A stretch of DNA of 64,000 nt from NCBI RefSeq assembly GCF_050003625.1, contig NC_134401.1, forward strand, positions 96,388,852 through 96,452,851, read 5' to 3'. Position numbers and translations under genes: made by a program. Below are positions 1 through 14,500 of the stretch, in pieces. This DNA is from Haematobia irritans. Taxonomy: Eukaryota; Arthropoda; Insecta; Diptera; Muscidae. The first letter of the stretch is position 1. Every line of letters starts with the position of its first letter. Under the pieces are notes generated by a model that worked only from the letters and a program-made list of their open reading frames with translations, was not told the DNA's origin and did not search any database.

Positions 1-2988
1 TATCGTCCTTTTCGCTCTAGGACGCATATTTTTTGAGGGTGGTCACGAATTATCGTCCGTTTCGCTCTAGGACGCTTAGTTTAGGAGATATGGCTAAAAT
101 AAGTTTTTCATATAAAAATTTCAATTTTTTTAGGATTTGGGTGGATTTTTCAATTTTTTGATGGTGGTCACGAATTATCGTCCTTTTCGCTCTAGGACGC
201 ATATTTAAGGAGATATGGCCAAAAGAAGTTTTTCATATAAAAATTTCATTTTTTTTAGGTTTTGGGTGAATTTTTGAATTTTTTGAGGGTGGTCACGAAT
301 TATCGTCCTTTTCGCTCTAGGACGCTTAGTTTAGGAGATATGGCCAAAAGAAGTTTTTCATAAAAAATTTCAATTTTTTTAGGTTTTGGGTGGATTTTTC
401 ACTTTTTTGAGGGTGGTCACGAATTATCGTCCTTTTCGCTGTGGGAAGCATATTTAAGGAGATATGGCCAAAAGAAGTTTTTCATATAAAAATTTAAATT
501 TATTTAGGTTTTGGGTAGATTTTTAAATTTTTTGAGGGTGGTCACGAATTATCGTCCTTTTCGCTCTAGGACGCTTAGTTTAGGAGATATGGCCAAAAGA
601 AGTTTTTCATATAAAAATTTCATTTTTGTTAGGTTTTGGGTGGATTTTTCACTTTTTTGAGGGTGGTCACGAATTATCGTCCTTTTCGCTCTAGGACGCA
701 TATTTAAGGAGATATGGCCAAAAGAAGTTTTTTATATAAAAATTTCAATTTTTTTGGGTTTTGGGTGGATTTTTCAATTTTTTGAGGGTGGTCACGAATT
801 ATCGTCCTTTTCGCTCTAGGACGCTTAGTTTAGGAGATATGGCCAAAATAAGTTTTTCATATAAAAATTTAAATTTTTTTTAGGTTTTGGGTGGATTTTT
901 CAATTTTTTGAGGGTGGTCACGAATTATCGTCCTTTGCGCTCTAGGACGCATATTTAAGGAGATATGGCCAAAATAAGTTTTTCATATAAAAATTTCATT
1001 TTTTTTTAGATTTTGGGTGGATTTTTGAATTTTTTGAGGGTGGTCACGAATTATCGTCCTTTTCGCTCTAGGACGCATATTTAAAGAGATATGGCCAAAA
1101 GAAGTTTTTCATATAAAAATTTCAATTTTTTTAGGTTTTGGATGGATTTTTCAATTTTTTGAGGGTGGTCACGAATTATCGTCCTTTTCGCTCTAGGACG
1201 CATATTTAAGGAGATATGGCCAAAAGAAGTTTTTCATATAAAAATTACAATTTTTTTAGGTTTTGGGTGGATTTTTGAATTTTTTGAGGGTGGTCACGAA
1301 TTATCGTCCTTTTCGCTGTAGGGCGCATATTTAAGGAGATATGGCCAAAAGAAGTTTTTCATATAAAAATTTCAATTTTTTTAGGATTTGGGTGAATTTT
1401 TCAATTTTTTGATGGTGAAGAAGTTTTTCATATAAAAATTTCAATTTTTTTAGGTTTTGGGTGGATTTTTTAATTTTTTGAGGGTGGTCACGAATTATCG
1501 TCCTTTTCGCTCTAGGACGCATATTTAAGGAGATATGGCCAAAAGAAGTTTTTCATATAAAAATTTAAATTTTTTAGGTTTTGGGTGGATTTTTGAATTT
1601 TTTGAGGGTGGTCACGAATTATCGTCCTTTGCGCTCTAGGACGCATATTTAAGGAGATATGGCCAAAATAAGTGTTTCATATAAAAATTTCATTTTTTTT
1701 AGGTTTTGGGTGGATTTTTGAATTTTTTGAGGGTGGTCACGAATTATCGTCCTTTTCGCTCTAGGACGCATATTTAAGGAGATATGGCCAAAAGAAGTTT
1801 TTCATATAAAATTTTTTTTAGGTTTTGGGTGGATTTTTGAATTTTTTGAGGGTGGTCACGAATTATCGTCCTTTGCGCTCTAGGACGCATATTTAAGGAG
1901 ATATGGCCAAAATAAGTTTTTCATATAAAAATTTCATTTTTTTTTAGATTTTGGGTGGATTTTTGAATTTTTTGAGGGTGGTCACGAATTATCGTCCTTT
2001 TCGCTCTAGGACGCATATTTAAAGAGATATGGCCAAAAGAAGTTGTTCATATAAAAATTTCATTTTTTTTAGGATTTGGGTGGATTTTTCAATTTTTTGA
2101 TGGTGGTCACGAATTATCGTCCTTTTCGCTCTAGGACGCATATTTAAGGAGATATGGCCAAAATAAGTTTTTCATATAAAAATTTAAATTTTTGTAGGTT
2201 TTGGGTGGATTTTTGAATTTTTTGAGGGTGGTCACGAATTATCGTCTTTTCGCTCTAGGACGCATATTTAAAGAGATATGGCCAAAAGAAGTTTTTCATA
2301 TAAAAATTTCAATTTTTTTAGGTTTTGGGTGGATTTTTGAATTTTTTGAGGGTGGTCACGAATTATCGTCCTTTTCGCTCTAGGACGCATATTTAAGGAG
2401 ATATGGCCAAAATAAGTTTTTCATATAAAAATTTCAATTTTTGTAGGTTTTGGGTGGATTTTTCAATTTTTTGAGGGTGGTCACGAATTATCGTCCTTTT
2501 CGCTCTAGGACGCTTAGTTTAGGAGATATGGCCAAAATAAGTTTTTCATATAAAAATTTCAATTTTTTTAGGATTTGGGTGGATTTTTCAATTTTTTGAT
2601 GGTGGTCACAAATTATCGTCCTTTTCGCTCTAGGACGCATATTTAAGGAGGTATGGCCAAAAGAAGTTTTTCATATAAAAATTTCAATTTTTTTAGGTTA
2701 TGGGTGGATTTTTAAATTTTTTGAGGGTGGTCACGAATTATCGTCCTTTTCGCTCTAGGACGCATATTTAAGGAGATATGGCCAAAAGAAGTTTTTTATA
2801 TAAAAATTTCAATTTTTTTGGGTTTTGGGTGGATTTTTCAATTTTTTGATTGTGGTCACAAATTATCGTCCTTTTCGCTCTAGGACGCATATTTAAGGAG
2901 ATATGGCCAAAAGAAGTTTTTCATATAAAAATTTCAATTTTTTTGGGATTTGGGTGGATTTTTCAATTTTTTGATTGTGGTCACAAAT
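1..2988. repeat. Higher-order repeat, copy 1 (2,988 bp)
   Basis: This block is repeated almost base for base starting at 2989. Three independent landmarks share the 2,988-bp offset: the truncated monomer at about 31 and 3019, the odd CGCTGTGGGAAGC variant at 441 and 3429, and the deletion junction GATGGTGAAGAAG at 1411 and 4399. Only scattered substitutions separate the copies until about 2600. Confidence 0.9.
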
Positions 2989-5900
2989 TATCGTCCTTTT
3001 CGCTCTAGGACGCATATTTTGTGAGGGTGGTCACGAATTATCGTCCGTTTCGCTCTAGGACGCTTAGTTTAGGAGATATGGCTAAAATAAGTTTTTCATA
3101 TAAAAATTTCAATTTTTTTAGGATTTGGGTGGATTTTTCAATTTTTTGATGGTGGTCACGAATTATCGTCCTTTTCGCTCTAGGACGCATATTTAAGGAG
3201 ATATGGCCAAAAGAAGTTTTTCATATAAAAATTTCATTTTTTTTAGGTTTTGGGTGAATTTTTGAATTTTTTGAGGGTGGTCACGAATTATCGTCCTTTT
3301 CGCTCTAGGACGCTTAGTTTAGGAGATATGGCCAAAAGAAGTTTTTCATAAAAAATTTCAATTTTTTTAGGTTTTGGGTGGATTTTTCACTTTTTTGAGG
3401 GTGGTCACGAATTATCGTCCTTTTCGCAGTGGGAAGCATATTTAAGGAGATATGGCCAAAAGAAGTTTTTCATATAAAAATTTAAATTTATTTAGGTTTT
3501 GGGTAGATTTTTAAATTTTTTGAGGGTGGTCACGAATTATCGTCCTTTTCGCTCTAGGACGCTTAGTTTAGGAGATATGGCCAAAAGAAGTTTTTCATAT
3601 AAAAATTTCATTTTTGTTAGGTTTTGGGTGGATTTTTCACTTTTTTGAGGGTGGTCACGAATTATCGTCCTTTTCGCTCTAGGACGCATATTTAAGGAGA
3701 TATGGCCAAAAGAAGTTTTTTATATAAAAATTTCAATTTTTTTGGGTTTTGGGTGGATTTTTCAATTTTTTGAGGGTGGTCACGAATTATCGTCCTTTTC
3801 GCTCTAGGACGCTTAGTTTAGGAGATATGGCCAAAATAAGTTTTTCATATAAAAATTTCAATTTTTTTTAGGTTTTGGGTGGATTTTTCAATTTTTTGAG
3901 GGTGGTCACGAATTATCGTCCTTTGCGCTCTAGGACGCATATTTAAGGAGATATGGCCAAAATAAGTTTTTCATATAAAAATTTCATTTTTTTTTAGATT
4001 TTGGGTGGATTTTTGAATTTTTTGAGGGTGGTCACGAATTATCGTCCTTTTCGCTCTAGGACGCATATTTAAAGAGATATGGCCAAAAGAAGTTTTTCAT
4101 ATAAAAATTTCAATTTTTTTAGGTTTTGGATGGATTTTTCAATTTTTTGAGGGTGGTCACGAATTATCGTCCTTTTCGCTCTAGGACGCATATTTAAGGA
4201 GATATGGCCAAAAGAAGTTTTTCATATAAAAATTACAATTTTTTTAGGTTTTGGGTGGATTTTTGAATTTTTTGAGGGTGGTCACGAATTATCGTCCTTT
4301 TCGCTGTAGGGCGCATATTTAAGGAGATATGGCCAAAAGAAGTTTTTCATATAAAAATTTCAATTTTTTTAGGATTTGGGTGAATTTTTCAATTTTTTGA
4401 TGGTGAAGAAGTTTTTCATATAAAAATTTCAATTTTTTTAGGTTTTGGGTGGATTTTTTAATTTTTTGAGGGTGGTCACGAATTATCGTCCTTTTCGCTG
4501 TAGGACGCATATTTAAGGAGATATGGCCAAAAGAAGTTTTTCATATAAAAATTTAAATTTTTTAGGTTTTGGGTGGATTTTTGAATTTTTTGAGGGTGGT
4601 CACGAATTATCGTCCTTTGCGCTCTAGGACGCATATTTAAGGAGATATGGCCAAAATAAGTGTTTCATATAAAAATTTCATTTTTTTTAGGTTTTGGGTG
4701 GATTTTTGAATTTTTTGAGGGTGGTCACGAATTATCGTCCTTTTCGCTCTAGGACGCATATTTAAGGAGATATGGCCAAAAGAAGTTTTTCATATAAAAT
4801 TTTTTTTAGGTTTTGGGTGGATTTTTGAATTTTTTGAGGGTGGTCACGAATTATCGTCCTTTGCGCTCTAGGACGCATATTTAAGGAGATATGGCCAAAA
4901 TAAGTCTTTCATATAAAAATTTCATTTTTTTTTAGATTTTGGGTGGATTTTTGAATTTTTTGAGGGTGGTCACGAATTATCGTCCTTTTCGCTCTAGGAC
5001 GCATATTTAAAGAGATATGGCCAAAAGAAGTTGTTCATATAAAAATTTCATTTTTTTTAGGATTTGGGTGGATTTTTCAATTTTTTGATGGTGGTCACGA
5101 ATTATCGTCCTTTTCGCTCTAGGACGCATATTTAAGGAGATATGGCCAAAATAAGTTTTTCATATAAAAATTTCAATTTTTGTAGGTTTTGGGTGGATTT
5201 TTGAATTTTTTGAGGGTGGTCACGAATTATCGTCCTTTTCGCTCTAGGACGCATATTTAAGGAGATATGGCCAAAATAAGTTTTTCATATAAAAATTTCA
5301 ATTTTTTTAGGTTTTGGGTGGATTTTTGAATTTTTTGAGGGTGGTCACGAATTATCGTCCTTTTCGCTCTAGGACGCATATTTAAGGAGATATGGCCAAA
5401 ATAAGTTTTTCATATAAAAATTTCAATTTTTGTAGGTTTTGGGTGGATTTTTCAATTTTTTGAGGGTGGTCACGAATTATCGTCCTTTTCGCTCTAGGAC
5501 GCTTAGTTTAGGAGATATGGCCAAAATAAGTTTTTCATATAAAAATTTCAATTTTTTTAGGATTTGGGTGGATTTTTCAATTTTTTGATGGTGGTCACAA
5601 ATTATCGTCCTTTTCGCTCTAGGACGCATATTTAAGGAGATATGGCCAAAAGAAGTTTTTCATATAAAAATTTCAATTTTTTTATGTTTTGGGTGGATTT
5701 TTGAATTTTTTGAGGGTGGTCACGAATTATCGTCCTTTTCGCTCTAGGACGCATATTTAAGGAGATATGGCCAAAAGAAGTTTTTCATATAAAAATTTCA
5801 TTTTTTTAGGTTTTGGGTGGATTTTTGAATTTTTTGAGGGTGGTCACGAATTATCGTCCTTTTCGCTCTAGGACGCATATTTAAGGAGATATGGCCAAAA

Positions 5901-6725
5901 GAAGTTTTTCATATAAAAATTTCAATTTTTTTAGGTTTTGGGTGGATTTTTGAATTTTTTGAGGGTGGTCACGAATTATCGTCCTTTTCGCTCTAGGACG
6001 CATATTTAAGGAGATATGGCCAAAAGAAGTTTTTCATATAAAAATTTTATTTTTTTTAGGTTTTGGGTGGATTTTTGAATTTTTTGAGGGTGGTCACGAA
6101 TTATCGTCCTTTTCGCTCTAGGACGCATATTTAAGGAGATATGGCCAAAAGAAGTTTTTCATATAAAAATTTCAATTTTTTTAGGTTTTGGGTGGATTTT
6201 TGAATTTTTTGAGGGTGGTCACGAATTATCGTCCTTTTCGCTCTAGGACGCATATTTAAGGAGATATGGCCAAAATAAGTTTTTCATATAAAAATTTCAA
6301 TTTTTTTAGGTTTTGGGTGGATTTTTCAATTTTTTGAGGGTGGTCACGAATTATCGTCCTTTTCGCTCTAGGACGCATATTTAAGGAGGTATGGCCAAAA
6401 GAAGTTTTTCATATAAAAATTTAAATTTTTTTAGGTTATGGGTGGATTTTTAAATTTTTTGAGGGTGGTCACGAATTATCGTCCTTTTCGCTCTAGGACG
6501 CATATTTAAGGAGATATGGCCAAAAGAAGTTTTTTATATAAAAATTTCAATTTTTTTGGGTTTTGGGTGGATTTTTCAATTTTTTGATTGTGGTCACAAA
6601 TTATCGTCCTTTTCGCTCTAGGACGCATATTTAAGGAGATATGGCCAAAAGAAGTTTTTCATATAAAAATTTCAATTTTTTGGGATTTGGGTGGATTTTT
6701 CAATTTTTTGATTGTGGTCACAAAT
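2989..6725. repeat. Higher-order repeat, copy 2 (3,737 bp, expanded)
   Basis: Same start junction as copy 1. Collinear with copy 1 for about 2.6 kb, then about 749 bp (six extra monomers) appear before the terminal monomers of the unit resume near 6379 with the GGAGGTATGG variant. It ends at the next truncated-monomer junction at 6726. Confidence 0.82.
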
Positions 6726-7898
6726 TATCGTCCTTTTCGCTCTAGGACGCATATTTTTTGAGGGTGGTCACGAATTATCGTCCGTTTCGCTCTAGGACGC
6801 TTAGTTTAGGAGATATGGCCAAAATAAGTTTTTCATATAAAAATTTCAATTTTTTTAGGATTTGGGTGGATTTTTCAATTTTTTGATGGTGGTCACGAAT
6901 TATCGTCCTTTTCGCTCTAGGACGCATATTTAAGGAGATATGGCCAAAAGAAGTTTTTCATATAAAAATTTCATTTTTTTAGGTTTTGGGTGGATTTTTG
7001 AATTTTTTGAGGGTGGTCACGAATTATCGTCCTTTTCGCTCTAGGACTCATATTTAAGGAGATATGGCCAAAAGAAGTTTTTCATATAAAAATTTCAATT
7101 TTTTTAGGTTTTGGGTGGATTTTTGAATTTTTTGAGGGTGGTCACGAATTATCGTCCTTTTCGCTCTAGGACGCATATTTAAGGAGATATGGCCAAAAGA
7201 AGTTTTTCATATAAAAATTTTATTTTTTTTAGGTTTTGGGTGGATTTTTGAATTTTTTGAGGGTGGTCACGAATTATCGTCCTTTTCGCTCTAGGACGCA
7301 TATTTAAGGAGATATGGCCAAAAGAAGTTTTTCATATAAAAATTTCAATTTTTTTAGGCTTTGGGTGGATTTTTGAATTTTTTGAGGGTGGTCACGAATT
7401 ATCGTCCTTTTCGCTCTAGGACGCATATTTAAGGAGATATGGCCAAAATAAGTTTTTCATATAAAAATTTCAATTTTTTTAGGTTTTGGGTGGATTTTTC
7501 AATTTTTTGAGGGTGGTCACGAATTATCGTCCTTTTCGCTCTAGGACGCATATTTAAGGAGGTATGGCCAAAAGAAGTTTTTCATATAAAAATTTAAATT
7601 TTTTTAGGTTATGGGTGGATTTTTAAATTTTTTGAGGGTGGTCACGAATTATCGTCCTTTTCGCTCTAGGACGCATATTTAAGGAGATATGGCCAAAAGA
7701 AGTTTTTTATATAAAAATTTCAATTTTTTTGGGTTTTGGGTGGATTTTTCAATTTTTTGATTGTGGTCACAAATTATCGTCCTTTTCGCTCTAGGACGCA
7801 TATTTAAGGAGATATGGCCAAAAGAAGTTTTTCATATAAAAATTTCAATTTTTTGGGATTTGGGTGGATTTTTCAATTTTTTGATTGTGGTCACAAAT
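6726..7898. repeat. Higher-order repeat, short copy (1,173 bp)
   Basis: Bounded by the same truncated monomer at 6726 and 7899. The rare TTTTATTTTTTTTAGG monomer occurs at 6045 and 7218, and the GGAGGTATGG monomer near 6385 and 7558, both about 1,173 bp apart, so a 1,173-bp segment was duplicated in tandem. Confidence 0.85.
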
Positions 7899-8590
7899 TA
7901 TCGTCCTTTTCGCTCTAGGACGCATATTTTTTGAGGGTGGTCACGAATTATCGTCCGTTTCGCTCTAGGACGCTTAGTTTAGGAGATATGGCCAAAATAA
8001 GTTTTTCATATAAAAATTTCAATTTTTTTAGGATTTGGGTGGATTTTTCAATTTTTTGATGGTGGTCACGAATTATCGTCCTTTTCGCTCTAGGACGCAT
8101 ATTTAAGGAGATATGGCCAAAAGAAGTTTTTCATATAAAAATTTCATTTTTTTTAGGTTTTGGGTGAATTTTTGAATTTTTTGAGGGTGGTCACGAATTA
8201 TCGTCCTTTTCGCTCTAGGACGCTTAGTTTAGGAGATATGGCCAAAAGAAGTTTTTCATAAAAAATTTCAATTTTTTTAGGTTTTGGGTGGATTTTTCAC
8301 TTTTTTGAGGGTGGTCACGAATTATCGTCCTTTTCGCTGTGGGAAGCATATTTAAGGAGATATGGCCAAAAGAAGTTTTTCATATAAAAATTTAAATTTA
8401 TTTAGGTTTTGGGTAGATTTTTAAATTTTTTGATTGTGGTCACGAATTATCGTCCTTTTCGCTCTAGGACGCTTAGTTTAGGAGATATGGCCAAAAGAAG
8501 TTTTTCATATAAAAATTTCATTTTTGTTAGGTTTTGGGTGGATTTTTCACTTTTTTGAGGGTGGTCACGAATTATCGTCCTTTTCGCTCT
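7899..8590. repeat. Higher-order repeat, partial fourth copy
   Basis: Starts with the shared truncated-monomer junction and is collinear with 1-700 and 2989-3690, including the CGCTGTGGGAAGC variant at 8339 (4,910 bp from the copy at 3429, the same offset as the block starts). Collinearity stops near 8600. A further segment at about 9345-9830 matches 4060-4545 with a 5,283-bp offset, so later exchanges rearranged the unit. Confidence 0.75.
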
Positions 8591-11500
8591 AGGATGCATA
8601 TTTAAGGAGATATGGCCAAAATACGTTTTTCATATAAAAATTTTAATTTTTTTGGGATTTGGGTGGATTTTTCAATTTTTTGATTGTGGTCGCAAATTAT
8701 CGTCCTTTTCGCTCTAGGACGCATATTTAAGGAGATATGGCCAAAAGAAGTTTTTCATATAAAAATTTCAATTTTTTTAGGTTTTGGGTGGATTTTTGAA
8801 TTTTTTGAGGGTGGTCACAAATTATCGTCCTTTTCGCTGTAGGACGCATTTTTAAGGAGATATGGCCAAAAGAAGTTTTTCATATAAAAATTTCAATTTT
8901 TTTAGGTTTTGGGTGGATTTTTCATTTTTTTGAGGGTGGTCACGAATTATCGTCCTTTTCGCTCTAGGACGCATATTTAAGGAGATATGGCCAAAAGAAG
9001 TTTTTCATATAAAAATTTCAATTTTTTTGGGATTTGGATGGATTTTTCAATTTTTTGATGGTGGTCACGAATTATCGTCCTTTTCGCTCTAGGACGCATA
9101 TTTAAGGAGATATGGCCAAAAGAAGTTTTTCATATAAAAATTTCAATTTTTTTAGGATTTGGGTGGATTTTTCAATTTTTTGATGGTGGTCACGAATTAT
9201 CGTCCTTTTCGCTCTAGGACGCATATTTAAAGAGATATGGCCAAAAGAAGTTGTTCATATAAAAATTTCAATTTTTTTAGGTTTTGGGTGGATTTTTCAA
9301 TTTTTTGAGGGTGGTCACGAATTATCGTCCTTTTCGCTCTAGGACGCATATTTAAAGAGATATGGCCAAAAGAAGTTTTTCATATAAAAATTTCAATTTT
9401 TTTAGGTTTTGGATGGATTTTTGAATTTTTTGAGGGTGGTCACGAATTATCGTCCTTTTCGCTCTAGGACGCATATTTAAGGAGATATGGCCAAAAGAAG
9501 TTTTTCATATAAAAATTACAATTTTTTTAGGTTTTGGGTGGATTTTTGAATTTTTTGAGGGTGGTCACGAATTATCGTCCTTTTCGCTGTAGGGCGCATA
9601 TTTAAGGAGATATGGCCAAAAGAAGTTTTTCATATAAAAATTTCAATTTTTTTAGGATTTGGGTGAATTTTTCAATTTTTTGATGGTGAAGAAGTTTTTC
9701 ATATAAAAATTTCAATTTTTTTAGGTTTTGGGTGGATTTTTTAATTTTTTGAGGGTGGTCACGAATTATCGTCCTTTTCGCTGTAGGACGCATATTTAAG
9801 GAGATATGGCCAAAAGAAGTTTTTCATATAAAAATTTAATTTTTTTAGGTTTTGGGTGGATTTTTGAATTTTTTGAGGGTGGTCACGAATTATCGTCCTT
9901 TTCGCTCTAGGACGCATATTTAAGGAGATATGGCCAAAAGAAGTTTTTCATATAAAAATTTCAATTTTTTTAGGTTTTGGGTGGATTTTTGAATTGTTTG
10001 AGGGTGGTCACGAATTATCGTCCTTTGCGCTCTAGGACGCATATTTAAGGAGATATGGCCAAAATAAGTTTTTCATATAAAAATTTCATTTTTTTTAGGT
10101 TTTGGGTGGATTTTTGAATTTTTTGAGGGTGGTCACGAATTATCGTCCTTTTCGCTCTATGACGCTTAGTTTAGGAGATATGGCCAAAAGAAGTTGTTCA
10201 TATAAAAATTTCATTTTTTTTAGGATTTGGGTGGATTTTTCAATTTTTTGATGGTGGTCACGAATTATCGTCCTTTTCGCTCTAGGACGCATATTTAAAG
10301 AGATATGGCCAAAAGAAGTTGTTCATATAAAAATTTCAATTTTTTTAGGTTTTGGGTAGATTTTTGAATTTTTTGAGGGTGGTCACGAATTATCGTCCTT
10401 TTCGCTCTAGGACGCATATTTAAGGAGATATGGCCAAAATAAGTTTTTCATATAAAAATTTCAATTTTTTTAGGTTTTGGGTGGATTTTTCAATTTTTTG
10501 AGGGTGGTCACGAATTATCGTCCTTTTCGCTCTAGGACGCTTAGTTTATGAGATATGGCCAAAATAAGTTTTTCATATAAAAATTTCAATTTTTTTAGGA
10601 TTTGGGTGGATTTTTCAATTTTTTGATGGTGGTCACAAATTATCGTCCTTTTCGCTCTAGGACGCATATTTAAGGAGATATGGCCAAAAGAAGTTTTTCA
10701 TATAAAAATTTCAATTTTTTTAGGTTTTGGGTGGATTTTTGAATTTTTTGAGGGTGGTCACGAATTATCGTCCTTTTCGCTCTAGGACGCATATTTAAGG
10801 AGATATGGCCAAAAGAAGTTTTTCATATAAAAATTTCATTTTTTTTAGGTTTTGGGTGGATTTTTGAATTTTTTGAGGGTGGTCACGAATTATCGTCCTT
10901 TTCGCTCTAGGACGCATATTTAAGGAGATATGGCCAAAAGAAGTTTTTCATATAAAAATTTCAATTTTTTTAGGTTTTGGGTGGATTTTTGAATTTTTTG
11001 AGGGTGGTCACGAATTATCGTCCTTTTCGCTCTAGGACGCATATTTAAGGAGATATGGCCAAAAGAAGTTTTTCATATAAAAATTTCATTTTTTTTAGGT
11101 TTTGGGTGGATTTTTGAATTTTTTGAGGGTGGTCACGAATTATCGTCCTTTTCGCTCTAGGACGCATATTTAAGGAGATATGGCCAAAAGAAGTTTTTCA
11201 TATAAAAATTTCAATTTTTTTAGGTTTTGGGTGGATTTTTGAATTTTTTGAGGGTGGTCACGAATTATCGTCCTTTTCGCTCTAGGACGCATATTTAAGG
11301 AGATATGGCCAAAAGAAGTTTTTCATATAAAAATTTCACTTTTTTTAGGTTTTGGGTGGATTTTTCAATTATTTGATGGTGGTCACGAATTATTGTCCTT
11401 TTCGCTCTAGGAAGCTTAGTTTAGGAGATATGGCCAAAAGAAGTTTTTCATATAAAAATTTCAATTTTTTTGGGATTTGGATGACTTTTTTAATTTTTTG

Positions 11501-14500
11501 ATGGTGGTCACGAATTACTGTCCTTTTCGCACTAGTACGCTTAGTTTAGGAGATATGGCCAAAAGAAGTTTTTCATATAAAAAATTAATCTTTTAGGTTT
11601 TGGGTGGATTTTTCAGATTTTTGAGGGTGGTCACGAATTATCGTCCTTTTCGCTCTAGGACGCATATTTAAGGAGATATGTCCAAAAGAAGTTTTTCATA
11701 TAAAAATTTCATTTTTTAGATTTTGGGTGGATTTTTCAATTTTTTGAGGGTGGTCACGAATTATCGTCCTTTTCGCTCTAGGACGCATATTTAAGGAGAT
11801 ATGGCCAAAAGAAGTTTTTCATATAAAAATTTAAATTTTTTTAGGTTTTGGGTGGATTTTTGAATTTTTTGAGGGTGGTCACGAATTATCGTCCTTTTCG
11901 CTCTAGGACGCTTAGTTTAGGAGATATGGCCAATATAAGTTTTTCATATAAAAATTTCAATTTTTTTGGGATTTGGATGGATTTTTCAATTTTTTGATGG
12001 TGGTCACGAATTATCGTCCTTTTCGCTCTAGGACGCATATTTAAAGAGATATGGCCAAAAGAAGTTTTTCATATAAAAATTTCAATTTATTTAGGTTTTG
12101 GGTGGATTTTTGAATTTTTTGAGGGTGGTCACGAATTATCGTCCTTTTCGCTCTAGGACGCATATTTAAGGAGATATGGCCAAAAGAAGTTTTTCATATA
12201 AAAATTTAAATTTTTTTAGGTTATGGGTGGATTTTTCAATTTTTTGAGGGTGGTCACGAATTATCGTCCTTTTCGCTCTAGGACGCATATTTAAGGAGAT
12301 ATGGCCAAAAGAAGTTTTTCATATAAAAATTTCAATTTTTTTAGGATTTGGGTGGATTTTTCAATTTTTTGATGGTGGTCACAAATTATCGTCCTTTTCG
12401 CTCTAGGACGCATATTTAAGGAGATATGGCCAAAAGAAGTTTTTCATATAAAAATTTCAATTGTTTTAGGTTTTGGGTGGATTTTTGAATTTTTTGAGGG
12501 TGGTCACGAATTATCGTCCTTTTCGCTGTAGGACGCATATTTAAGGAGATATGGCCAAAAGAAGTTTTTCATATAAAAATTTCAATTTTTTTAGGTTTTG
12601 GGTGGATTTTTGAATTTTTTGAGGGTGGTCACGAATTATCGTCCTTTGCGCTCTAGGACGCATATTTAAGGAGATATGGCCAAAATAAGTTTTTCATATA
12701 AAAATTTAAATTTTTTTAGGTTTTGGGTGGATTTTTGAATTTTTTGAGGGTGGTCACGAATTATCGTCCTTTTCGCTCTAGGACGCATGTTTAAGGAGAT
12801 ATGGCCAAAATAAGTTTTTCATATAAAAATTTCAATTTTTTTAGGTTTTGGGTGGATTTTTAAATTTTTTGAGGGTGGTCACGAATTATCGTCCTTTTCG
12901 CTCTAGGACGCATATTTAAAGAGATATGGCCAAAATAAGTTTTTCATATAAAAATTTCAATTTTTTTAGGATTTGGGTGGATTTTCCAATTTTTTGATGG
13001 TGGTCACGAATTATCGTCCTTTTCGCTCTAGGACGCATAATTAAGCAGATATGGCCAAAAGAAGTTTTTCATATAAAAATTTAATTTTTTTTAGGGTTTG
13101 GGTGGATTTTTGAATTTTTTGAGGGTGGTCACGAATTATCGTCCTTTTCGCTGTAGGACGCATATTTAAGGAGATATGGCCAAAAGAAGTTTTTCATATA
13201 AAAATTTCAATTTTTTTAGGTTTTGGGTGGATTTTTCAATTTTTTGAGGGTGGTCACAAATTATCGTCCTTTTCGCTCTAGGACGCTTAGTTTAGGAGAT
13301 ATGGCCAAAATAAGTTTTTCATATAAAAATTTCAATTTTTTTAGGTTTTGGGTGGATTTTTGAATTTTTTGAGGGTGGTCACGAATTATCGTCCTTTTCG
13401 CTCTAGGACGCATATTTAAGGAGATATGGCCAAAAGAAGTTTTTCATATAAAAATTTAAATTTTTTTAGGTTATGGGTGGATTTTTGAATTTTTTGAGGG
13501 TGGTCACGAATTATCGTCCTTTTCGCTGTAGGACGCATATTTAAGGAGATATGGCCAAAAGAAGTTTTTCATATAAAAATTTCAATTTTTTTAGGTTTTG
13601 GGTGGATTTTTGAATTTTTTGATGGTGAAGAAGTTTTTCATATAAAAATTTAAATTTGTTAGGTTTTGGGTGGATTTTTGAATTTTTTGAGGGTGGTCAC
13701 GAATTATCGTCCTTTGCGCTCTAGGACGCATATTTAAGGAGATATGGCCAAAAGAAGTTTTTCATATAAAAATTTAAATTTTTTTAGGTTTTGGGTGGAT
13801 TTTTGAATTTTTTGAGGGTGGTCACGAATTATCGTCCTTTTCGCTCTAGGACGCTTAGTTTAGGAGATATGGCCAAAATAAGTTTTTCATATAAAAATTT
13901 CAATTTTTTTAGGATTTGGATGGATTTTTCAATTTTTTGATGGTGGTCACGAATTATCGTCCTTTTCGCTCTAGGACGCTTAGTTTAGGAGATATGGCCA
14001 AAATAAGTTTTTCATATAAAAATTTCAATTTTTTTAGGATTTGGATGGATTTTTCAATTTTTTGATGGTGGTCACGAATTATCGTCCTTTTCGCTCTAGG
14101 ACGCTTAGTTTAGGAGATATGGCCAAAAGAAGGTTTTCATATAAAAATTTCAATTTTTTTAGGATTTGGGTGGATTTTTCAATTTTTTGATGGTGGTCAC
14201 GAATTATCGTCCTTTTCGCTCTAGGACGCATATTTAAAGAGATATGGCCAAAAGAAGTTTTTCATATAAAAATTTAAATTTTTTTAGGTTTTGGATGGAT
14301 TTTTGAATTTTTTGAGGGTGGTCACGAATTATCGTCCTTTTCGCTGTAGGACGCATATTTAAGGAGATATGGCCAAAAGAAATTTTTCATATAAAAATTT
14401 AAATTTTTTAGGTTTTGGGTGGATTTTTGAATTTTTTGGGGGTGGTCACGAATTATCGTCCTTTGCGCTCTAGGACGCATATTTAAGGAGATATGGCCAA

